Positions 42,240 to 55,013 of a stretch of DNA of 64,000 nt are shown here, one piece after another. The DNA comes from Micromonospora carbonacea. GTDB lineage: Bacteria > Actinomycetota > Actinomycetes > Mycobacteriales > Micromonosporaceae. The notes under the pieces are model-generated. The model saw only the letters and a list, made by a program, of their open reading frames with translations. It was not told the origin of the DNA and made no database searches. The stretch spans positions 434,001-498,000 of the forward strand of contig NZ_JACHMZ010000001.1 of assembly GCF_014205165.1 (NCBI RefSeq), in the 5' to 3' direction. Both the position numbers and the translations under genes were made by a program. Every line of letters starts with the position of its first letter. The first letter of the stretch is position 1.

Positions 42240-42430
42240 GTAACCTTGCGGCGAAGTACCACCCAGAGACCGCTGGTCACCGTGCTCCGGCACGGTCGAA
42301 GGTCCCGATCCGACGGGCGACCCGCGCAGGGCGGCAAGCGAAACTCGGCTGTGTTCCCGTGGTCCGCCGACTGCGGTGCGACCGGCCGGCCCTCGCCCCG
42401 TGCGCCCTGCGCCGGGGCTTTTCTCGTTGT
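42240..42430 (+). ncRNA. Ribosomal protein L10 leader with attenuator
   Basis: The non-coding ~250 bases before rplJ contain GAGACCGCTGGTCACC, GAAGGTCCCGATCC, CGACCCGCGCAGGGCGGCAAG and CGAAACTCGG, which resemble the L10 leader RNA bound by the L10-L12 complex for autoregulation. It ends in a terminator-like hairpin, GCCCCG (42395-42400) with CGGGGC (42413-42418), followed by TTTTCTCGTT. This suggests feedback by attenuation. The match to the RNA family is by eye only. Confidence 0.65.
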
Positions 42431-42502
42431 CGTGGCCCTCCGGTACCGGGAGGCCTGCCGGCCTGCTGGTGGATCAGCCTGGAGCAACGAGAGAGGAGGG
42501 AC

Positions 42503-43051
42503 ATGGCGGACAAGCCGATCCGGGCCGACAAGGCCACGGCAGTCGCTGAGATGACCGACAGCTTCCGCAACGCGGGAGCTACGGTGCTGACCGAGTACCG
42601 TGGTCTGACGGTTTCCCAGCTCACCCAGCTGCGGCGCTCGCTCGGCAAGGAGACCACCTACACGGTCGCGAAGAACACGCTGGCGAAGCGTGCCGCGGCC
42701 GACGCGGGCATCTCCGGCCTCGACGAGCTGTTCACCGGTCCTACCGCGCTGACTTTCGTTTCGGGCGACGTCGTCGAGGCGGCGAAGGGGCTTCGCGACT
42801 TCGCGAAGGCCAACCCGAAGCTCGTCATCAAGGGCGGCGTCTTCGAGGGCAAGGCCATCTCGGCGGCCGAGGTCACGAAGCTCGCCGACCTGGAGTCCCG
42901 CGAGGTGCTGCTGGCCAAGCTGGCCGGTGCCATGAAGGGCAACCTGAGCAAGGCCGCGGCCCTGTTCCAGGCGCCGCTCTCCAAGGCCGCCCGCGCGGCG
43001 GCCGCCCTGGCGGACAAGAAGCGCGAGCAGGAGGGCGCCGAGGCGGCCTGA
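42503..43051 (+). CDS. rplJ: 50S ribosomal protein L10
   Basis: A 182-residue L10: [82 protein letters not shown]. The C-terminal helix ([10 protein letters not shown]) anchors the L7/L12 dimers. It is the base of the ribosomal stalk and the likely feedback regulator of this operon. GAGAGGAGGG lies upstream of the ATG. rplL follows after 54 bases. Confidence 0.97.
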   Translation: MADKPIRADKATAVAEMTDSFRNAGATVLTEYRGLTVSQLTQLRRSLGKETTYTVAKNTLAKRAAADAGISGLDELFTGPTALTFVSGDVVEAAKGLRDFAKANPKLVIKGGVFEGKAISAAEVTKLADLESREVLLAKLAGAMKGNLSKAAALFQAPLSKAARAAAALADKKREQEGAEAA

Positions 43052-43105
43052 GGCCGCGTCCGGCGCACCCACGTTCTTAGACAACCGTTAGAAAGGACGC
43101 CAGCC

Positions 43106-43495
43106 ATGGCGAAGCTCAGCACCGACGAGCTGCTCGACGCGTTCAAGGAGATGACGCTGATCGAGCTCTCCGAGTTCGTGAAGCAGTTCGAGGAGACCTT
43201 CGAGGTCACTGCGGCCGCCCCGGTCGCGGTCGCCGCCGCCGGTGGCGCCGGTGGCGCCGCCGCCGCGCCGGCCGAGGAGGAGAAGGACGAGTTCGACGTC
43301 ATCCTCGAGGCCGACGGTGGCAAGAAGATCCAGGTCATCAAGGTCGTGCGCGAGCTGACCGGCCTGGGCCTCAAGGAGGCCAAGGACGCGGTCGAGGCCG
43401 CGCCGAAGGCCATCCTGGAGAAGGTCAACAAGGAGACCGCCGACAAGGCCAAGGCCAAGCTCGAGGGCGAGGGCGCCAAGGTCACCCTCAAGTAA
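43106..43495 (+). CDS. rplL: 50S ribosomal protein L7/L12
   Basis: A 129-residue L7/L12: the N-terminal dimerisation domain ([30 protein letters not shown]), a flexible Ala/Gly hinge ([22 protein letters not shown]), and the C-terminal factor-binding domain ([40 protein letters not shown]). It recruits translation GTPases. GAAAGGA lies upstream of the ATG. A 17-bp hairpin follows 59 bases after the stop. Confidence 0.97.
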   Translation: MAKLSTDELLDAFKEMTLIELSEFVKQFEETFEVTAAAPVAVAAAGGAGGAAAAPAEEEKDEFDVILEADGGKKIQVIKVVRELTGLGLKEAKDAVEAAPKAILEKVNKETADKAKAKLEGEGAKVTLK

Positions 43496-43554
43496 TTGAG
43501 GTAGGACTCAGGCGTGCGCCCGGCTCGCCACGTGAGCCAGGGCACATCGCGTCG

Positions 43555-43592
43555 CGGCGGGCGGTGATCCGATTCCGGATCACCGCCCGCCG
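43555..43592 (+). terminator. Terminator/attenuator between rplL and rpoB
   Basis: A 17-bp perfect stem: 43555-43571 (core GGGCGGTGATCCG) pairs with 43576-43592 (CGGATCACCGCCC...), loop ATTC, followed by TGTTCGTG. Confidence 0.85.
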
Positions 43593-43918
43593 TGTTCGTG
43601 TGGTGACTCCCTGACAGCGTCGTGAGCAGGGCGGCGACGCTCCACGCCCGACGGCGGGGCGCTTCGGGGCCGTCGCCCACGCGTGGGAAACACCTGTCGC
43701 GCACGAGACGGGCCCTTGACGCGGCCCCCGGCTGCCAGGCACGCTGACACCTGCAAGACCTTCCGCGCTTGCGACGGCCACCATCCGGGTATTGGCAGCG
43801 GCGGCACCATCGCCCGCTGCACCTGGGCGGTCCGTGGGTATGCCGCGTTCCGAGCGGCCCGGTGAGGCCCCGTTTCGGGGGCCCCGAGGCACGTTCCGCG
43901 GCGACCTGCGGGTTGGGC

Positions 43919-43947
43919 TGGACAGCGGTTAGCCTCTCGGCTACACT
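43919..43947 (+). promoter_or_regulatory. Likely rpoB promoter
   Basis: TGGACA (43919-43924) and TACACT (43942-43947) spaced by 17 bases, in a locally AT-richer stretch 128 bases before the rpoB start. Confidence 0.65.
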
Positions 43948-44074
43948 GCTAGTTTGCGCTGCCTTCCGACTTGACCCCTGCGCAGAAATGTCCGATTACG
44001 GGTATTTCTGGTGGGGTCATTGGAGTGCACGCGTACCAGCCGTTCTGCAGCACCGGTCCTCGGAAGGACGCATC

Positions 44075-47000
44075 TTGGCAGCTTCCCGCCCTGCGAAGAC
44101 CAGTCGTACGTCGAGCGCTTTCGCACCCCGCCGAGTTTCATTCGGCAGGATCACCGAACACCTCGAGGTCCCCAACCTCCTCGCCATCCAGAACGAGTCC
44201 TTCGACTGGCTCGTCGGCAACGAGGCTTGGCAGGGCCGGTCGGCGGACGACCCGCACGCACGCTCGGGTCTCGCGGAAATCCTCGACGAGATCAGTCCCA
44301 TTGAGGACTTTTCCGGCACCATGTCGCTCTCCTTTTCGGCGCCGCGCTTCGACGAGGTCAAGGCCTCGATCGAGGAGTGCAAGGAGAAGGACCTGACCTA
44401 CTGCGCCCCGCTGTTCGTGACGGCGGAGTTCACCAACAACACCACCGGCGAGATCAAGAGCCAGACGGTGTTCATGGGTGACTTCCCGATGATGACGCCC
44501 AAGGGCACCTTCATCATCAACGGCACCGAGCGCGTCGTGGTCAGCCAGCTCGTCCGGTCCCCGGGCGTCTACTTCGACAAGCAGCCGGACAAGACCTCCG
44601 ACCGCGACCTCTCCAGCGTCAAGGTCATCCCGAGCCGGGGTGCCTGGCTCGAGTTCGACATCGACAAGCGCGACACCGTCGGCGTCCGCATCGACCGCAA
44701 GCGCCGGCAGGCCGTCACCGTCCTGCTCAAGGCCATCGGTTGGTCGGCCGAGCGGATCCGCGAGAAGTTCGGCTGGTCCGAGCTGCTGATGACGACGCTC
44801 GAGAAGGACCACATCGCCGGCCAGGACGAGGCGCTGCTAGACATCTACCGCAAGCTCCGCCCCGGCGAGCCGCCGACCCGTGAGAACGCCCAGACCCTGC
44901 TCGACAACCTCTTCTTCAACCCGAAGCGGTACGACGTCGCCAAGGTCGGTCGGTACAAGTTCAACAAGAAGCTCGAGCTGAGCGTGCCGATCACCACCGG
45001 CACGCTCACCGAGGACGACATCGTCGCCACCGTGGAATACCTCTGCCGGCTGCACGCCGGTGAGGACGGCTACGAGGCCGACGACATCGACCACTTCGGC
45101 AACCGGCGCCTGCGCACCGTGGGCGAGCTGATCCAGAACCAGGTCCGCGTCGGCCTGTCCCGGATGGAGCGGGTCGTCCGCGAGCGGATGACCACCCAGG
45201 ACGTCGAGGCGATCACGCCGCAGACCCTGATCAACATCCGTCCCGTCGTGGCGGCGATCAAGGAGTTCTTCGGCACCTCGCAGCTGTCCCAGTTCATGGA
45301 CCAGACCAACCCGCTGGCGGGCCTGACCCACCGGCGTCGGCTGAGCGCGCTCGGCCCGGGTGGTCTGTCCCGGGAGCGGGCCGGCTTCGAGGTCCGCGAC
45401 GTGCACCCGTCCCACTACGGCCGGATGTGCCCGATCGAGACGCCCGAAGGCCCGAACATCGGCCTGATCGGCGCCCTGTCCACCTTCGCCCGGGTCAACC
45501 CGTTCGGCTTCATCGAGACGCCGTACCGGAAGGTCGTCGACGGTCGGGTCACCGACCAGATCGACTACCTGACCGCGGACGAGGAGGACCGGTTCGTCAA
45601 GGCGCAGGCCAACGCGCCGCTGAAGGCCGACGGCACGTTCGCCGAGGACCGGGTCCTGTGCCGCCGTAAGGGTGGCGAGACCGAGGACGTGGTCCCGGCC
45701 GCCGTCGACTACATGGACGTCTCGCCGCGGCAGATGACCTCGGTCGCGACCGCGATGATCCCGTTCCTCGAGCACGACGACGCCAACCGGGCCCTGATGG
45801 GCGCGAACATGCAGCGCCAGGCGGTGCCGCTGGTCAAGGCGGAGTCGCCGCTGGTCGGCACCGGCATGGAATACCGTGCCGCCGTCGACGCCGGTGACGT
45901 GGTCGTGGCCGAGGTCGGCGGTGTCATCGAGGACCTCTGCGCCGACTACATCACCATCCACCAGGACGACGGCCACCGCCGGACGTACCTGCTGCACAAG
46001 TTCCGCCGCTCCAACGCCGGCTCCTGCGTCAACCAGAAGCCGGTCGTCTTCGAGGGCGACCGCGTCGAGGCCGGCCAGGTCATCGCCGACGGTCCCTGCA
46101 CCGACGAGGGCGAGATGGCGCTCGGGCGCAACCTGCTGGTCGCGTTCATGTGCTGGGAGGGCCACAACTACGAGGACGCGATCATCCTGTCGCAGCGCCT
46201 CGTGCAGCAGGACGTGCTCACCTCGATCCACATCGAGGAGCACGAGGTCGACGCGCGGGACACCAAGCTCGGCCCGGAGGAGATCACCCGGGACATCCCG
46301 AACGTCAGCGAGGAGATGCTCGCCGACCTCGACGAGCGCGGCATCATCCGGATCGGCGCCGAGGTCGTCCCCGGCGACATCCTGGTCGGCAAGGTCACGC
46401 CCAAGGGCGAGACCGAGCTGACCCCGGAGGAGCGGCTGCTCCGCGCGATCTTCGGCGAGAAGGCGCGCGAGGTCCGGGACACCTCGCTGAAGGTGCCGCA
46501 CGGCGAGACCGGCACGGTCATCGGCGTACGCACGTTCTCCCGCGAGGACGGCGACGAGCTGCCCCCGGGCGTCAACGAGCTGGTCCGGGTCTACGTCGCC
46601 CAGAAGCGCAAGATCCAGGACGGCGACAAGCTCGCCGGCCGGCACGGCAACAAGGGCGTCATCTCGAAGATCCTGCCGATCGAGGACATGCCGTTCCTGG
46701 AGGACGGCACCCCGGTCGACATCGTGCTCAACCCGCTGGGTGTGCCGTCCCGGATGAACATCGGCCAGGTGCTGGAGACGCACCTCGGCTGGGTGGCCAA
46801 GACGGGGTGGAGCGTCGACGGTGACGACGCCGAGTGGAAGCGCCAGCTGCGCTCCATCGAGGCGCACGAGTCCGAGCCGGACACCAACGTGGCCACGCCG
46901 GTCTTCGACGGTGCCCGCGAGGAGGAGATCTCCGGTCTGCTCGCGTCGACCCTGCCCAACCGGGACGGCAAGCAGCTGATCGGCTCCTCCGGCAAGGCGC

Positions 47001-47506
47001 AGCTGTTCGACGGTCGCTCCGGCGAGCCGCTGCCGGACCCGATCGCGGTCGGCTACATCTACATCCTGAAGCTCAACCACCTGGTCGACGACAAGATCCA
47101 CGCCCGGTCGACCGGTCCGTACTCGATGATCACGCAGCAGCCGCTGGGTGGTAAGGCGCAGTTCGGTGGCCAGCGCTTCGGTGAGATGGAGTGCTGGGCG
47201 ATGCAGGCGTACGGCGCCGCGTACGCCCTGCAGGAACTGCTGACCATCAAGTCCGACGACGTCCTGGGCCGGGTCAAGGTCTACGAGGCGATCGTCAAGG
47301 GCGAGAACATCCCGGAGCCGGGCATTCCGGAGTCGTTCAAGGTGTTGCTCAAGGAGCTCCAGTCGCTGTGCCTGAACGTCGAGGTGCTCTCCAGCGACGG
47401 CGTGGCCCTGGAGATGCGCGAGACCGACGACGAGGTGTTCCGGGCCGCGGAGGAGCTGGGCATCGACCTGTCCCGGCGCGAGCCGAGCTCGGTCGAAGAG
47501 GTGTAA
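44075..47506 (+). CDS. rpoB: RNA polymerase beta subunit
   Basis: A 1,143-residue RpoB of normal actinobacterial length. The rifampicin region reads [17 protein letters not shown] then [21 protein letters not shown] (about residues 398-440). The usual histidine and serine contacts are present, while the residue after MDQ is Thr (about 411) where most bacteria have Asn. Downstream are [26 protein letters not shown]-type [17 protein letters not shown], and the C-terminal [18 protein letters not shown]. The TTG at 44075 is preferred because GGAAGGA lies 6-7 bases upstream; the open frame extends much further without conservation. Confidence 0.97.
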   Translation: MAASRPAKTSRTSSAFAPRRVSFGRITEHLEVPNLLAIQNESFDWLVGNEAWQGRSADDPHARSGLAEILDEISPIEDFSGTMSLSFSAPRFDEVKASIEECKEKDLTYCAPLFVTAEFTNNTTGEIKSQTVFMGDFPMMTPKGTFIINGTERVVVSQLVRSPGVYFDKQPDKTSDRDLSSVKVIPSRGAWLEFDIDKRDTVGVRIDRKRRQAVTVLLKAIGWSAERIREKFGWSELLMTTLEKDHIAGQDEALLDIYRKLRPGEPPTRENAQTLLDNLFFNPKRYDVAKVGRYKFNKKLELSVPITTGTLTEDDIVATVEYLCRLHAGEDGYEADDIDHFGNRRLRTVGELIQNQVRVGLSRMERVVRERMTTQDVEAITPQTLINIRPVVAAIKEFFGTSQLSQFMDQTNPLAGLTHRRRLSALGPGGLSRERAGFEVRDVHPSHYGRMCPIETPEGPNIGLIGALSTFARVNPFGFIETPYRKVVDGRVTDQIDYLTADEEDRFVKAQANAPLKADGTFAEDRVLCRRKGGETEDVVPAAVDYMDVSPRQMTSVATAMIPFLEHDDANRALMGANMQRQAVPLVKAESPLVGTGMEYRAAVDAGDVVVAEVGGVIEDLCADYITIHQDDGHRRTYLLHKFRRSNAGSCVNQKPVVFEGDRVEAGQVIADGPCTDEGEMALGRNLLVAFMCWEGHNYEDAIILSQRLVQQDVLTSIHIEEHEVDARDTKLGPEEITRDIPNVSEEMLADLDERGIIRIGAEVVPGDILVGKVTPKGETELTPEERLLRAIFGEKAREVRDTSLKVPHGETGTVIGVRTFSREDGDELPPGVNELVRVYVAQKRKIQDGDKLAGRHGNKGVISKILPIEDMPFLEDGTPVDIVLNPLGVPSRMNIGQVLETHLGWVAKTGWSVDGDDAEWKRQLRSIEAHESEPDTNVATPVFDGAREEEISGLLASTLPNRDGKQLIGSSGKAQLFDGRSGEPLPDPIAVGYIYILKLNHLVDDKIHARSTGPYSMITQQPLGGKAQFGGQRFGEMECWAMQAYGAAYALQELLTIKSDDVLGRVKVYEAIVKGENIPEPGIPESFKVLLKELQSLCLNVEVLSSDGVALEMRETDDEVFRAAEELGIDLSRREPSSVEEV

Positions 47507-47513
47507 GTGGTGT

Positions 47514-47585
47514 GGGTTGGGGGCCGGCCGCCCCGCTCCGGGCGGTCAGGCTTGATCCCTCCGCGGGGCGGCCGGCCCCCAACCC
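47514..47585. repeat. Long perfect inverted repeat between rpoB and rpoC
   Basis: A 22-base arm (47514-47535, starting GGGTTGGGGGCCGGCCGCCC) has an exact complement at 47564-47585, separated by 28 bases. It starts 7 bases after the rpoB stop. The predicted RNA stem is far more stable than a normal intra-operon spacer and could act as a partial terminator or RNase processing site. Confidence 0.85.
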
Positions 47586-47627
47586 CGCCCGTGATCTAGC
47601 TGTAAAGACGACGACATAGGGGACATA

Positions 47628-51515
<3,888 letters not shown>

Positions 51516-51530
51516 GGATCACGTACTGAC

Positions 51531-51565
51531 GACGAGGCCCCCGGCGCACCGCCGGGGGCCTCGTC
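51531..51565 (+). terminator. Terminator after rpoC
   Basis: A 16-bp perfect stem, GACGAGGCCCCCGGCG (51531-51546) with its complement at 51550-51565, 15 bases after the rpoC stop, loop of 3. Confidence 0.88.
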
Positions 51566-51585
51566 GCGTCGGGCCGTGCGCCCGC

Positions 51586-51635
51586 CATGTCGCCGACCTG
51601 GCGGGGACGCAGGCTCGGGATACCGCCATCTGTCC
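51586..51635. repeat. Copy 2 of the dispersed ATGTCG(G/C)CGA repeat
   Basis: CCATGTCGCCGACCTGGCGG, then after a gap GGGATACCGCCATCTGTCC. The second half is the inverted form of the first, and GGGATACCGCCATCT recurs exactly in the copy at 53508. Confidence 0.65.
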
Positions 51636-51679
51636 GGGGTCGACTGGAGTCGACGCGGGGGACGGGCATGATGGAGGGC

Positions 51680-52048
51680 ATGACGATCGCACCCGGGCAG
51701 GTGCCCGTCGCCCCGCACGGGGCACGCCATCCGCTCGACCCCGACCCGGTGCGCTCCAGCAAGGCGCGGGCGGTCTTCGCGCTCGGCCTGATGGGCGCGC
51801 TGACCGGGCTGTTCGTCGGCGGTGTGGTGCCGGCCACGCTCGCTCTCGTGCTCGCCCGGCAGGCCCGCCGCGAGGCGTACGCCTCGGGGGGTTTCCTCAC
51901 CGGCGCGGCCTGGTTGCGGCGCGGGGAGCGCCTGGCCTGGGCCGGGCTGGTCCTGGTCGCGGCGGTCGTGGTGGCGGCCCTGGTGATCGGCCTGGTCCGG
52001 TCGGCCGGCACGCCGTTCGGCCACGACTACGCCCCGAACGTGGACTGA
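51680..52048 (+). CDS. Small DUF4190-like membrane protein
   Basis: A 122-residue protein. A short Pro-rich cytoplasmic start (HPLDPDPVRSSKARAVFALG) leads into two hydrophobic segments (LMGALTGLFVGGVVPATLALVLA and LAWAGLVLVAAVVVAALVIGLV) separated by a basic loop RQARREAYASGGFLTGAAWLRRGERL. That two-helix layout with ARQA-x-R-E matches DUF4190-type actinobacterial proteins of unknown function. I chose the ATG at 51680 because GGAGG lies just upstream; ATGs at 51668 and 51671 are alternatives. It precedes another DUF4190-like gene. Confidence 0.6.
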   Translation: MTIAPGQVPVAPHGARHPLDPDPVRSSKARAVFALGLMGALTGLFVGGVVPATLALVLARQARREAYASGGFLTGAAWLRRGERLAWAGLVLVAAVVVAALVIGLVRSAGTPFGHDYAPNVD

Positions 52049-52161
52049 CCGCCCCGCGCGGGGGAGACGTCGACGCGCGACCACGGGGCTGGCCGGGCGG
52101 CGGTAGCCTGGCCGGTGTCCGTCGCGCGGCGACGGGCGACGACCGGTGACAGGAGGCCCTC

Positions 52162-53358
52162 GTGACGGAACCGGCGCGGCCCTCGGGCGAGTCGGCGGAG
52201 GGATCCGCCGCGCTCCCGGATCCGGCGGGGTCGCCGGCAGCGCCGGAGGAGTCCCCGTGGGCCCGGCCCCCCGCCGACGCCGATCCGCAGGCACCGGGCG
52301 TGCCCGCCGCCGACGCCTCGTCGGTCTCCCCGTCGATCGGGAGCACCGGGCCTTCCGCCGGTGCGTTCCCGCAGCCCGATCCGTTCCCCGGGCCCGGTCC
52401 CGGCCCGTCGGCCGGCGCTCCGCCGCAGTTCGGTCCCGGTGGGGCGGCCGGCTCTCCACCGCAGCTCGATCCTGGCCGGGCGGCCGGCCCGTCGCCGCAG
52501 TCCGGCCCCTTCGGCCCCGGCCTGGGAGCCGGTGATGCCGCGCGGTCGAGTTCCGGGTCACCGCCGGCCTCCGCCGTGCCCCCGGGTCCTTCGGCGGCGC
52601 AGCCTGACTCCTCTGCGCGGCCGGCTTCCCCTGCGCAAGCTGGTCCTCCTGCGCAAGCCGCTTCGCCTGCGCAGCCGGGTGCCTCGGCACCGCCCGCCTC
52701 CTTCGGGCAGCCGTTCTCTCCCGTGCAGCCGGGCCCTGCCACGCAGTCGGCTCCTGCCACGCAGCCGGCTACCGCTGTGCAGCCTGGCCCAGCCCCACAG
52801 CCGCCGGCCTGGCCGCAACCGGGTCCCGCCCCCTGGGCGGGGCATCCCGTTGCAGCCCAGGCGGGGAGCGCGCCGGGGGGATACCCGGGCCAGGCACCGG
52901 GCGGCGCCTGGGGCGGGCCGGGCACCGGCTGGGGGGCGGCGCCCCCGCCGCCGAAGGAGGCGGCCCGGCCGCCCAAGCGGGTCGACCCGGTGCCGGGCAC
53001 CCCGTTCGGCGTGGTGCACCTCGACGTGCCCCCGGTGACGTCCGGGCTCGCGATCGGGTCCCTGGTGGCGGGCATCGCCTCCACCCTCGTGTCGTTCCTG
53101 GTGATCTGTCTCGGGGCGACCGCGGGCAGCCAGGGGGCCTGGGCCGCCGGCGTGTTCACGGTCCTGGGACTGCTCGCGGGCACGGCGGCGGTGGTGGCCG
53201 GCCTGCTCGGCCGGCGGCAGATCCGGCGTCCGGCACCCCCGCCCGCGGTGCGCTTCACCGGCGGTGGCCTGGCGGTGGCCGGGATCAGCTGCGGCGCGGT
53301 GGGTATGGTGCTCAGCCTGCTGGGTCTCGGCCTGGCCCTGCTGCTCGCCCTGGCCTGA
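52162..53358 (+). CDS. Proline-rich protein with a C-terminal DUF4190-like membrane domain
   Basis: A 398-residue protein. The first ~270 residues are a low-complexity Pro/Ala/Gly/Gln/Ser stretch with degenerate repeats ([20 protein letters not shown] and similar), probably disordered. The C-terminus has three hydrophobic segments (VTSGLAIGSLVAGIASTLVSFLVICLGA, GVFTVLGLLAGTAAVVAGLLG, GGGLAVAGISCGAVGMVLSLLGLGLALLLAL), the DUF4190 pattern. The GTG at 52162 has AGGAGG upstream. Proteins of this build are common and uncharacterised in actinobacteria. The repetitive DNA gives long spurious frames on other strands. Confidence 0.7.
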   Translation: MTEPARPSGESAEGSAALPDPAGSPAAPEESPWARPPADADPQAPGVPAADASSVSPSIGSTGPSAGAFPQPDPFPGPGPGPSAGAPPQFGPGGAAGSPPQLDPGRAAGPSPQSGPFGPGLGAGDAARSSSGSPPASAVPPGPSAAQPDSSARPASPAQAGPPAQAASPAQPGASAPPASFGQPFSPVQPGPATQSAPATQPATAVQPGPAPQPPAWPQPGPAPWAGHPVAAQAGSAPGGYPGQAPGGAWGGPGTGWGAAPPPPKEAARPPKRVDPVPGTPFGVVHLDVPPVTSGLAIGSLVAGIASTLVSFLVICLGATAGSQGAWAAGVFTVLGLLAGTAAVVAGLLGRRQIRRPAPPPAVRFTGGGLAVAGISCGAVGMVLSLLGLGLALLLALA

Positions 53359-53507
53359 GCCTCCGCCCTGCGCTAAGCCCCCTCGTCGGGCCTGAGTCAC
53401 CCCTGGGGCCTGCGCCGCTGTCTGCTCCCTCTGGCCTGGCTCTGTCTGGGCTGGCTTCGGCTGGGGCGGGCTCCGGGTGTGGCCCGGTGTGGCCCGGCTT
53501 GATCGAC

Positions 53508-53576
53508 TCCATGTCGGCGACATGGTGGGGTTGTGGGTGCCGGGATACCGCCATCTCGCCGACATGGCGGCTCAGC
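53508..53576. repeat. Copy 3 of the dispersed ATGTCG(G/C)CGA repeat
   Basis: CCATGTCGGCGACATGG, then after 20-odd bases GGGATACCGCCATCT and CGCCGACATGGCGG. The two 17-base ends are inverted copies differing at one position, so the element can form a hairpin. This is the best-preserved of the three copies seen. Confidence 0.7.
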
Positions 53577-53755
53577 CCGGGGCGGCTCGGCCTGAACCGG
53601 GCAGGTGGCGGGCGGGGCGGGAGGCGTTCCCAGGGCCGACGGGCCGGGTGCCGGGGTAGCCGTTACACTTGTTTCTGTAGGTGCCCATCGCGGGTGGGCA
53701 GGCGCGACGGTTCGGCCGGCAGGGCGGTGACGCCGATCTCCGGGACCTCTCCGTT

Positions 53756-53784
53756 TTGACCTGTGCGGCTGTGATAGGTACTCT
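53756..53784 (+). promoter_or_regulatory. Likely promoter of the rpsL operon
   Basis: TTGACC (53756-53761) and TACTCT (53779-53784) with a 17-base spacer, just before an AT-richer stretch, about 300 bases upstream of rpsL. Confidence 0.65.
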
Positions 53785-54091
53785 TTCCCCTTGTGCCCGG
53801 GCTCGCCCGGGCAACTCGTGCGTGCGTTGGAACCGGATGCCCGGTGATCGCGCGGCAGCACGACAGAGCCAAGAAGACCCGGCGCGCGGTGACCGTGTGC
53901 CGGTGACAGAAAGCCGGTGCGCGCGCGAGCGACTGCGCCGGAACCGTGAGCCGGGCGACACGCCCGACCGCGGGTGCCGGGACCTCCGCGAGGTGGGCCT
54001 GGCCGGAATGTAGGAGAGCCTTTCCACGAGGGATGGCTACGAGCAGACGGCGCGGTCGCCGGAAGGCGGCCGAAGGGAGCGGAGAAACCCG

Positions 54092-54466
54092 GTGCCCACG
54101 ATCCAGCAGCTGGTCCGAAAGGGCCGCCAGGCGAAGACGAGCAAGACCAAGACCCCGGCGCTGAAGGGTTCCCCTCAGCGGCGCGGCGTGTGCACCCGTG
54201 TGTACACCACCACCCCGAAGAAGCCGAACTCGGCGCTGCGCAAGGTCGCTCGTGTCAAGCTCAGCAGCCAGATCGAGGTGACCGCCTACATCCCGGGCGT
54301 GGGTCACAACCTGCAGGAGCACTCCATCGTGCTCGTCCGCGGCGGCCGGGTGAAGGACCTCCCCGGCGTGCGTTACAAGATCGTCCGCGGCTCGCTGGAC
54401 ACCCAGGGTGTCCGCAACCGCAAGCAGGCGCGCAGCCGTTACGGCGCGAAGAAGGAGAAGAGCTGA
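54092..54466 (+). CDS. rpsL: 30S ribosomal protein S12
   Basis: A 124-residue S12: [42 protein letters not shown], and [21 protein letters not shown]. Lysines K43 and K88, at the positions where substitutions give streptomycin resistance, are the sensitive type. S12 controls decoding accuracy. The GTG at 54092 follows GGGAGCGGAG. It starts the rpsL-rpsG-fusA-tuf str operon. Confidence 0.97.
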   Translation: MPTIQQLVRKGRQAKTSKTKTPALKGSPQRRGVCTRVYTTTPKKPNSALRKVARVKLSSQIEVTAYIPGVGHNLQEHSIVLVRGGRVKDLPGVRYKIVRGSLDTQGVRNRKQARSRYGAKKEKS

Positions 54467-54467
54467 G

Positions 54468-54938
54468 ATGCCGCGTAAGGGACCTGCTCCGCGGAAGCCG
54501 CTGGTCGCTGACCCGGTGTACAACTCGCCGTTGGTCACCCAGCTGGTGAACAAGATCCTGCTGCGCGGCAAGCGCCAGCTCGCCGAGCGCATCGTGTACG
54601 CGGCCCTGGAGGGCTGCCGCGAGAAGTCCGGCACCGACCCGGTCGTCACCCTGAAGCGGGCGATGGACAACGTCAAGCCGACCCTCGAGGTGCGCAGCCG
54701 CCGTGTCGGTGGCGCCACCTACCAGGTCCCGGTCGAGGTCCGCCCGGCCCGGGCGACCACCCTGGGCCTGCGCTGGCTGGTCACCTACTCCCGCGCCCGG
54801 CGCGAGAAGACCATGGTCGAGCGGCTGATGAACGAGCTGCTGGACGCGAGCAACGGCCTCGGCGCCGCCGTCAAGCGGCGCGAGGACACGCACAAGATGG
54901 CCGAGTCGAACAAGGCCTTCGCGCACTACCGCTGGTAA
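54468..54938 (+). CDS. rpsG: 30S ribosomal protein S7
   Basis: A 156-residue S7: [63 protein letters not shown] and [21 protein letters not shown]. It nucleates assembly of the 30S head. The ATG lies one base past the rpsL stop. The frame is complete and of standard length. The 28-base palindrome that follows separates it from fusA. Confidence 0.97.
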   Translation: MPRKGPAPRKPLVADPVYNSPLVTQLVNKILLRGKRQLAERIVYAALEGCREKSGTDPVVTLKRAMDNVKPTLEVRSRRVGGATYQVPVEVRPARATTLGLRWLVTYSRARREKTMVERLMNELLDASNGLGAAVKRREDTHKMAESNKAFAHYRW

Positions 54939-54944
54939 CACATC

Positions 54945-54974
54945 TGGTTCCGGCGCCCGCGGGCGCCGGAACCA
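54945..54974. terminator. Perfect palindrome between rpsG and fusA
   Basis: A 14-base arm GGTTCCGGCGCCCG (54946-54959) followed at once by its complement (54960-54973), extended by one T-A pair. There is no T-run. It could reduce read-through or be an RNase processing site within the operon. Confidence 0.65.
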
Positions 54975-55013
54975 CCACCAGTTGTGTCGAGACGACGATA
55001 AGTAGGGATTGAA

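Larger units (their letters stand above)
43496..44074. other. rplL-rpoB intergenic region
   Basis: About 580 bases without a gene. It contains the strong hairpin at 43555, a possible second promoter (TTGACG at 43716), a small GGCCCC/GGGGCC hairpin near 43866, and the likely main rpoB promoter at 43919. Long upstream regions with their own promoter and attenuator are usual before rpoB. Confidence 0.6.
53359..54091. other. Intergenic region upstream of rpsL
   Basis: About 730 bases without a convincing gene. The left part is C/T-rich simple sequence, then the dispersed repeat at 53508, then the rpsL promoter at 53756 and a ~300-base leader to the GTG. Confidence 0.6.

Noticed and set aside
43769..44074. 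Extended N-terminus of RpoB
   Set aside because: Not conserved, contains the probable promoter, and a TTG at 44075 with a good ribosome site gives the normal RpoB start.
52361..53038. Arg/Pro-rich frames overlapping the proline-rich DUF4190-like gene
   Set aside because: Produced by the repetitive low-complexity DNA; only the GTG 52162 frame has a ribosome site and ends in membrane segments.
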